DNA of 23,188 nucleotides, from assembly GCA_023459095.1 (NCBI GenBank), contig JAEWVQ010000314.1, forward strand, positions 1 through 23,188. The letters are read 5' to 3'. The position numbers were made by a program, and so were the translations under genes. The notes beneath the pieces were generated by a model. That model did no database searches and had not been told where the DNA came from. It worked only from the letters and a program-made list of their open reading frames with translations. Source of the DNA: Pseudomonadota bacterium. Lineage in GTDB: Bacteria > Pseudomonadota > Gammaproteobacteria > Burkholderiales > Rhodocyclaceae. This document shows positions 17,162 through 23,188 of the stretch, one piece after another. The first letter of the stretch is position 1. Each line of letters starts with the position of its first letter.

Positions 17162-17650
17162 TCAAAGCCCAAGCCTGGCGCCACTTTGGACGTTTTCGGC
17201 GCTTACCCAAATTGTTTCAAATTGTGCGGCAAGCGGGGCGCAGCCCGGCGCGTCGGCACTGGCGTAACGGCCGCGCGGGCGGTCGCGATGGAAGCGGGTC
17301 ACGAGAATGTGGTCGTCGCCGAGCAGAAACGGCGCGTCCGCCGCCGCCTGGTCGCGCAGTGCGATGCGGCGGATCGCTATACGGTGCCCGAAATGCTCGC
17401 GAAGGTGGAGCAGGCGGGGGGCGTCGCGATCGAGGAAGCGAGTGTCGGCGAGCAGGATGCGCACGGCTTCGGGGTGGGCGCTGCGGCGCAGGAACGCCTG
17501 CAGTGCGGTGATCCCGGCGGCGCTCTCGAGGCCGGTGGCGGCGAGGTCGGGGTCGAGCAGGCGGACGCCGCTGTGGGTCTGTGCGAGCGCATCGAGCAGC
17601 GCGCTTCGGTAGTGCGTCCAGCTGTCGATGGGGCCGATTGGGGCGTTCAT
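17162..17650 (-). CDS. Conserved hypothetical protein, possibly DUF7931-like
   Basis: A 162-aa soluble protein without signal peptide or membrane segment. I do not assign a function. The pattern (RLLDPDLAATGLES near the start, ALQAFLRRSAHPEAVRILL, PRLLHLREHFGHRIAIRR, then a C-terminal FETIWVSAENVQ) resembles a domain that I recall as DUF7931, found alone or after GNAT acetyltransferase domains; this is from memory and uncertain. The ATG at 17650 overlaps the stop of the upstream oxygenase gene (ATGA, 17647-17650), so translation is coupled. The frame remains open upstream to 17992, but that part is the antisense-like shadow of the oxygenase gene with an Arg-rich composition, so the start at 17650 is preferred. 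No terminator is seen after the stop. Confidence 0.75.
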   Translation of the reverse strand: MNAPIGPIDSWTHYRSALLDALAQTHSGVRLLDPDLAATGLESAAGITALQAFLRRSAHPEAVRILLADTRFLDRDAPRLLHLREHFGHRIAIRRIALRDQAAADAPFLLGDDHILVTRFHRDRPRGRYASADAPGCAPLAAQFETIWVSAENVQSGARLGL

Positions 17651-18771
17651 GGCGTATCGGCGGGACGACCGAAGCCGTCGCAATACCACTCGTAAAGCAG
17701 GGCGAGGAGGTTCGCGGAGCTGGGGGCGTCGGCCGCGAGCCGGCGGCGATCGGCCAGTTCGGTGAGGAGGGCGCGGTCGTCGGCGGCGACCTCGAGAGCT
17801 TCGCCGTTGAGGTAGAAGCCCGCCTCCGACCACAGCAGCAAGGAGCGCGCGTCGAGCACATAACCGGCCTGCTTGACTGCGCGTTCGAAGGCCTTGCGCG
17901 ACAGGGTCTCGTCGGGCTGCTCGAAGAACACGTGCGGCTTCGGTTCGGTCAGGTACTGGCCGACGAAGGCGGCGACGTCCTGCCGCGTCCACCGGATGCC
18001 GGCGAGCATGGCTTCGATCTGGTCGATCATCGCGCTACCGATTTCCGCGGAGTGCTGCTGGACTTGCAGGTCGGGGTCGGCATAGAGGCCGTCCAGACAC
18101 AGGCGCTCCTGCAGCCAGCCGAGGAATTCGGCGCCGAGTTCCTGGGCGGTGGGCGAGCGAAAACCGATCGAGTAGGTGGTGCATTCGCCGATTGCGATGC
18201 CGTTGTGCGCCCAGTGCGGGGGCAGGTAGAGCATGTCGCCGGGTTCGAGCACCCAGTCGTGGGTGGGCTGGAAATTCTTCAGGATGCGCAGCGGCGCGCC
18301 TTCGACCAGGCTGCGGTCGTCCTGGTCGGCGATCTGCCAGCGTCGCCGGCCCATGCCCTGGAGCAGGAAGACGTCGTAGTTGTCGAAGTGCGGGCCGACG
18401 CCGCCGCCGTCGACGGCGTAGCTCACCATGAGATCGTCGAGCCGGGCCTGGGGAATGAAGTCGAACTGGTGCAGCAGCGCGTCGCCCGCCGGCACCCAGA
18501 GGTTGAGGCCCTGCACCAGCACGGTCCAGGGGTGGCGCTTGCCGCGCAGTCTGGAGGGGCGCTGGGGGCCGCGTTCGAGCTGCCATTCGCCGTCCTGGTG
18601 GCGGATGTGGCGCGACTCGACATCGGGGTCGCAGGCGAGTTCGAAGAGTTCGTCGCGCGCCAGCACGCCGGTGAAGCCGGGTACAGCCTGGCGCACGAGA
18701 AGGGGTTTCTTTTGCCAGTATTCGTCGAGGAACTGGCGGGGCGTGAGGCCCCCGAGCAGGGTCGAGATCAT
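17647..18771 (-). CDS. roxA: JmjC/cupin-type ribosomal oxygenase, RoxA (YcfD) family
   Basis: A 2-oxoglutarate/Fe(II)-dependent oxygenase. The E. coli homologue YcfD hydroxylates an arginine of ribosomal protein L16 (R81). The protein is 374 aa, full length. The iron triad is visible: H128 and D130 in GGGVGPHFDNYDVFLLQG, and H189 in PPHWAHNG, positions close to H125/D127/H187 of YcfD. Other shared blocks are EYWQKKPLLVRQA (17-29), HQDGEWQLERGP (58-69), GRRRWQ (141-146) and LEPGDMLYLPP (175-185). The C-terminal part matches the dimerisation and winged-helix region of YcfD. The ATG at 18771 has no Shine-Dalgarno, and a perfect TATAAT ends 8 bases before it, so the mRNA may be leaderless. The stop overlaps the next gene. 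Confidence 0.9.
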   Translation of the reverse strand: MISTLLGGLTPRQFLDEYWQKKPLLVRQAVPGFTGVLARDELFELACDPDVESRHIRHQDGEWQLERGPQRPSRLRGKRHPWTVLVQGLNLWVPAGDALLHQFDFIPQARLDDLMVSYAVDGGGVGPHFDNYDVFLLQGMGRRRWQIADQDDRSLVEGAPLRILKNFQPTHDWVLEPGDMLYLPPHWAHNGIAIGECTTYSIGFRSPTAQELGAEFLGWLQERLCLDGLYADPDLQVQQHSAEIGSAMIDQIEAMLAGIRWTRQDVAAFVGQYLTEPKPHVFFEQPDETLSRKAFERAVKQAGYVLDARSLLLWSEAGFYLNGEALEVAADDRALLTELADRRRLAADAPSSANLLALLYEWYCDGFGRPADTP

Positions 18772-18779
18772 GGGGTGCG

Positions 18780-18785
18780 ATTATA
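18780..18785 (-). promoter_or_regulatory. Perfect -10 box (TATAAT) directly before roxA
   Basis: On the minus strand TATAAT occupies 18785-18780 and only eight bases (CGCACCCC) separate it from the ATG at 18771. The expected transcription start would fall at about 18771-18774, giving a 5' leader of 0-3 bases. The -35 position (18808-18803, GAGCCG) is poor. Confidence 0.6.
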
Positions 18786-18829
18786 GGGGGCGACCGCCGT
18801 TCCGGCTCCCTGGGCCGCGGGCTTGGCGG

Positions 18830-18835
18830 TAAAAT
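18830..18835 (+). promoter_or_regulatory. Possible -10 box of rlmD
   Basis: TAAAAT in GGCGGTAAAATCGCGG lies 44 bases before the rlmD ATG, divergent from and close to the roxA -10 box. No clear -35 is seen. A pyrimidine-rich stretch (CCTTTTGCTCCTTTCTCCC) follows in the leader. Confidence 0.4.
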
Positions 18836-18879
18836 CGCGGCCCTTTTGCTCCTTTCTCCCTTTTTCGCGCGGACGCACC

Positions 18880-20190
18880 ATGCCCATCGCCGTCATCGAA
18901 TCCCTGGACCACGAAGGTCGCGGCGTCAGCCACGTCGACGGCAAGGTCGTCTTCATCGAAGGCGGGCTGCCCGGCGAAACCGTGGAGTATGCGTCCTACC
19001 GCAGCAAGCCGAAGTACGAGCAGGCGCAGGCGACGCGCATCCTGCGCGCGGGCGCGCAGCGCGTGACCCCGCGCTGCGCGCATTTCGGTGTGTGCGGCGG
19101 CTGTTCGATGCAGCATCTCGACCCCGTCGCGCAGACCGCGGCCAAGCAGCGCGTGCTCGAGGATGCGCTGCGCCACATCGGCGGGCTGCGTCCGCAGATC
19201 GTCTATCCGGCGATCCATGGCGCGGCGTGGGGGTATCGTTATCGCGCCCGCCTGGGCGTGCGTGTGGTGCCGAGCAAGGGTGGAGTGCTGATCGGTTTTC
19301 ATGAACGGCGTTCGAGCTACATCGCCGACCTGCGTGCCTGCGACGTGCTGCCGCCGCATGTCTCCGCGCTGCTCCCGGCGCTGCACGAATTGGTCGGCGG
19401 GCTGTCGATCGCCGACCGTGTGCCGCAGATCGAGCTTGCGGTCAGCGAGGGCGTGACCGTGCTCGTGTTCCGCAACCTGCTGGCGTTCTCGAAGGCCGAT
19501 GTGGCCCGCCTGGCGGCGTTTGCCGATGATCACGGCGTGCAGGTCTGGCAGCAGCCTCAGGGGCCCGACAGCGCCCAGCCGCTGCATCCGAAGGACGCGC
19601 CGGGGCTGGCCTACACGCTGCCCGAGTTCGATGTGCGGCTCGATTTCCGCCCCACCGATTTCACCCAGGTCAATGTCGACATCAATCGCCTGCTGATCCG
19701 GCGCGCGCTGCAATTGCTCGATCCGCAGCCCGGCGAGCGCGTTGCCGACCTGTTCTGCGGCCTGGGTAATTTCAGCCTGCCGATCGCGCGCCGCGGCGCC
19801 ACCGTGGTCGGCGTCGAAGGCAGCGATGCGCTGGTCGCACGCGCGCTCGACAACGCGCGCCGCAACGGCCTGGCGGCGCGTGCCGAGTTCCATGTCGCGA
19901 ACCTGTTCGAGGCCACCGAGGACAGTCTGGCTGCGCTCGGCCGCCTCGACCGCCTGCTCATCGACCCGCCGCGCGAAGGCGCGATCGCGGTGGTCAAGGC
20001 GATCGGCGCAGCGCAGTGTCCGCCGCGCATCGTCTATGTGTCGTGCAATCCGGCTACGCTCGCGCGCGATGCCGCGGTGCTCGTCCATGAGAAAGGCTAC
20101 GTGCTGCGCGGCGCCGGCATCGCCAACATGTTCCCGCAGACCTCGCATGTCGAGTCGATCGCGCTTTTCGAGCGCGGCGAAAGGCTCTGA
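18880..20190 (+). CDS. rlmD: 23S rRNA (uracil(1939)-C5)-methyltransferase RlmD (RumA)
   Basis: Makes m5U1939 in 23S rRNA with SAM. The protein is 436 aa from the ATG at 18880. It has an N-terminal TRAM RNA-binding domain (about 1-55) and a 4Fe-4S site with C66, C72, C75 (CAHFGVCGGC) and C154 (LRACDVL). The central RNA-binding part is followed by a Rossmann methyltransferase domain with VADLFCGLGNFSLPIA at 288-303 and IDPPREGA at 361-368. The catalytic nucleophile is C389 (YVSCNPATLARD) and the general base E425 (SHVESIALFE). The four-Cys cluster distinguishes it from TrmA, and the E. coli residues C389 and E424 correspond. The frame is open to 18823 but the extra residues precede the TRAM domain and would cover the promoter, so they are excluded. 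Confidence 0.94.
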   Translation: MPIAVIESLDHEGRGVSHVDGKVVFIEGGLPGETVEYASYRSKPKYEQAQATRILRAGAQRVTPRCAHFGVCGGCSMQHLDPVAQTAAKQRVLEDALRHIGGLRPQIVYPAIHGAAWGYRYRARLGVRVVPSKGGVLIGFHERRSSYIADLRACDVLPPHVSALLPALHELVGGLSIADRVPQIELAVSEGVTVLVFRNLLAFSKADVARLAAFADDHGVQVWQQPQGPDSAQPLHPKDAPGLAYTLPEFDVRLDFRPTDFTQVNVDINRLLIRRALQLLDPQPGERVADLFCGLGNFSLPIARRGATVVGVEGSDALVARALDNARRNGLAARAEFHVANLFEATEDSLAALGRLDRLLIDPPREGAIAVVKAIGAAQCPPRIVYVSCNPATLARDAAVLVHEKGYVLRGAGIANMFPQTSHVESIALFERGERL

Positions 20191-20196
20191 TATACT
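20191..20196 (+). promoter_or_regulatory. Likely -10 box of tRNA-Ser
   Basis: TATACT directly abuts the rlmD stop codon (20188-20190) and ends 11 bases before the mature tRNA. The promoter's upstream part must therefore lie inside the rlmD coding end; TTTCGA at 20166-20171 is a weak -35 with 19-base spacing. Confidence 0.5.
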
Positions 20197-20199
20197 GCG

Positions 20200-20294
20200 C
20201 CGCTTCCGGAAGCGTGGCAGAGTGGTTGAATGCAACGGTCTTGAAAACCGTCGTAGGTGCGAGCCTACCGTGAGTTCGAATCTCACCGCTTCCG
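20200..20294 (+). repeat. 9-bp direct repeat CCGCTTCCG bracketing tRNA-Ser
   Basis: CCGCTTCCG at 20200-20208 is repeated exactly at 20286-20294, where it forms the 3' acceptor strand. The upstream copy is thus complementary to the tRNA 5' acceptor strand GGAAGCG (20208-20214), and CGCTTCCGGAAGCG (20201-20214) is a perfect 14-base palindrome. Confidence 0.8.
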
Positions 20295-20297
20295 CCA
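20208..20297 (+). tRNA. tRNA-Ser, anticodon TGA
   Basis: A 90-base class II tRNA with encoded CCA (20295-20297). The acceptor stem is GGAAGCG (20208-20214) with CGCTTCC (20287-20293), discriminator G20294. The anticodon stem ACGGT/ACCGT encloses the loop CTTGAAA, giving anticodon TGA, which reads UCA and related Ser codons. A long variable arm GTAGGTGCGAGCCTAC and a T arm GTGAG-TTCGAAT-CTCAC complete it. Serine tRNAs are among the few with a long variable arm, which supports the identity. Confidence 0.97.
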
Positions 20298-20307
20298 GCA
20301 TCGCATG

Positions 20308-20325
20308 CGGCCCCGAATGGGGCCG
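20308..20325 (+). terminator. Possible terminator hairpin after tRNA-Ser
   Basis: CGGCCCC (20308-20314) pairs perfectly with GGGGCCG (20319-20325) around GAAT, 11 bases after the tRNA. Only a short TT follows, so termination would be weak or the hairpin may guide 3' processing. The rest of the 234-base gap to lepA (20326-20531) contains no gene. It holds two GGATCC palindromes (20455-20460 and 20478-20483) and a slightly AT-rich GTAAATT near 20506 that may belong to a lepA promoter. Confidence 0.45.
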
Positions 20326-20531
20326 TTCGCTTGCAGCGCGAAGGGCGGCCGGGGGGCTCGTGGAGAGCACACGGCCCGGCGGCGGGGTCCCGCTTGCGCG
20401 ACGTTGCGACAGACTGCACGATCCGATCCACATCATTGAGTGCCCACGAGGGCCGGATCCAAGGGCTGCAGGTCCGCGGATCCTGCGCGATAGCCGGCGA
20501 CAACCGTAAATTCCCAGCGACAGCAGCAGGT

Positions 20532-22331
<1,800 letters not shown>

Positions 22332-22373
22332 ACGAATCTGGCGGCGCGCCCGCCGGACATTGACGGAAAACGC

Positions 22374-23162
22374 ATGAACTTCGCCCTGATCCTGTTCCTG
22401 CTCCTGGTCGCGACCGGCATCCTGTGGTGCGGTGACCGCTTCTTCGCGCGCAAGCGCCGGGCCGCCGACGCCCCCGCGCCATGGTGGGTGGAGTATGGCG
22501 CGAGCTTCTTCCCGGTGATCCTGATCGTGTTCGGCCTGCGCTCCTTCGTCGTCGAACCGTTCAAGATTCCGTCCGGGTCGATGATCCCGACCCTGCTGGT
22601 GGGCGACTTCATTCTGGTCAACAAATGGACTTACGGCATCCGCCTGCCGGTGATCAACAAGAAGATCATCGACATCAACCAGCCGCAGCGCGGAGAGGTC
22701 ATGGTGTTCCGCTATCCGGCGGATCCGTCGATGGACTACATCAAGCGCGTGGTCGGATTGCCCGGCGACCGCGTCGAGTACATCGACAAGCGCCTCACGA
22801 TCAACGGCGAGCCCGTGGCGCAGCAGGAGACGGGCAGCTATCTGCATCCCGACCGGCTGTATTATTCACCGCGCTACACCGAGAAGCTCGGCGACACCGA
22901 GTATTCGGTGCTGATCGAGCGCGATGCGCCCGCGTTCATCCAGCAGGCGCTGAACTTCCCGCATCGCCAGAACTGTACTTACGTATCCGGCGGGGTACGG
23001 TGCACGGTGCCCGCGGGGCATTACTTCGCCATGGGTGACAATCGCGACGCGAGCAGCGACAGCCGGATGTGGGGCTTCGTTCCGGACGAGAACATCGTTG
23101 GCCGGGCCTTCTTCATCTGGTTCAATTTCAACGATCTGAAGCGCATCGGCCGCTTCCACTGA
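22374..23162 (+). CDS. lepB: Signal peptidase I
   Basis: Removes signal peptides from exported proteins at the periplasmic face of the inner membrane. The protein is 262 aa. Two membrane segments lie at about 3-20 and 44-60, with a basic loop (ARKRRAA) between them. The Ser/Lys dyad is S69 in IPSGSMIPTL and K124 in DYIKRVVGLPGD; the 55-residue spacing equals that of S90/K145 in E. coli. The C-terminal box GDNRDASSDSR (221-231) is present. A Cys pair (NCTYVSGGVRC) lies in the periplasmic domain where E. coli also has a disulphide. It lies downstream of lepA and is the peptidase expected to process the exported proteins encoded nearby (for example MltB). Confidence 0.97.
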   Translation: MNFALILFLLLVATGILWCGDRFFARKRRAADAPAPWWVEYGASFFPVILIVFGLRSFVVEPFKIPSGSMIPTLLVGDFILVNKWTYGIRLPVINKKIIDINQPQRGEVMVFRYPADPSMDYIKRVVGLPGDRVEYIDKRLTINGEPVAQQETGSYLHPDRLYYSPRYTEKLGDTEYSVLIERDAPAFIQQALNFPHRQNCTYVSGGVRCTVPAGHYFAMGDNRDASSDSRMWGFVPDENIVGRAFFIWFNFNDLKRIGRFH

Positions 23163-23178
23163 TGCAGGGAGATTGCAT

Positions 23179-23188
23179 ATGAATCGTG
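23179..23188 (+). CDS. First codons of the next gene (3' truncated by window end)
   Basis: An ATG at 23179 begins MNR. AGGGAG lies at 23167-23172, six bases before it, a good Shine-Dalgarno. In related betaproteobacteria lepB is often followed by a small DUF4845 membrane protein gene and then rnc, so this is probably the DUF4845 gene; only three codons and one base are visible, so identity is inferred from order alone. Confidence 0.5.

Noticed and set aside
20455..20483. Two GGATCC palindromes as an operator for lepA
   Set aside because: Two six-base palindromes in GC-rich DNA are likely by chance; spacing and flanks show no further symmetry.

Overview
The window looks like ordinary chromosome of a high-GC betaproteobacterium, most likely in the Rhodocyclales (Azoarcus/Thauera/Aromatoleum type). 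This rests on strong G/C preference at third codon positions, the order surE-pcm-nlpD-rpoS, the dapA-bamC pair, the moxR-DUF58-tgpA set, a very large NAD-dependent glutamate dehydrogenase and the lepA-lepB pair. The taxon is inferred from gene order and protein similarity by eye; no database search was possible.

Layout. Bases 1-4616 hold most of a 180-kDa-class NAD-glutamate dehydrogenase whose 5' end lies outside the window. A 398-base gap follows, with a promoter-like -10 box, a strong internal hairpin and a good intrinsic terminator; it may encode a small RNA. Next is a tightly packed stress operon, surE-pcm-nlpD-rpoS (5015-8301): nucleotide phosphatase, protein repair methyltransferase, amidase activator lipoprotein and the stationary-phase sigma factor. 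Facing it on the minus strand (13341 down to 8365) is moxR-DUF58-tgpA-mltB, which joins an AAA+ ATPase, its usual DUF58 partner, a membrane transglutaminase-like enzyme and a lytic transglycosylase. A class II histone-deacetylase-like amidohydrolase diverges from moxR. It is followed by dapA (lysine/diaminopimelate synthesis) and bamC (outer-membrane protein assembly), ending at a strong bidirectional terminator.

The minus-strand block 16673-18771 contains a small Ala-rich lipoprotein with 11-residue repeats, an unrecognised 162-aa protein, and a RoxA/YcfD-like JmjC oxygenase (probable ribosomal protein arginine hydroxylase). The last two overlap by four bases. Divergent from roxA is rlmD (23S rRNA m5U methyltransferase), then a tRNA-Ser(TGA), lepA (EF4), lepB (signal peptidase I) and the first bases of a further gene.

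Many genes serve the cell envelope (nlpD, mltB, tgpA, bamC, lepB, dapA, the small lipoprotein) or translation and rRNA/ribosome modification (roxA, rlmD, tRNA-Ser, lepA). I see no insertion sequence, prophage, CRISPR array, toxin-antitoxin pair or defence island, and no clear sign of recent transfer. I did not find a convincing undescribed system. The most unusual items are the candidate small RNA before surE, the (GC)9 tract at the pcm start, the possibly leaderless roxA transcript, and the repeat lipoprotein ending in lysine.
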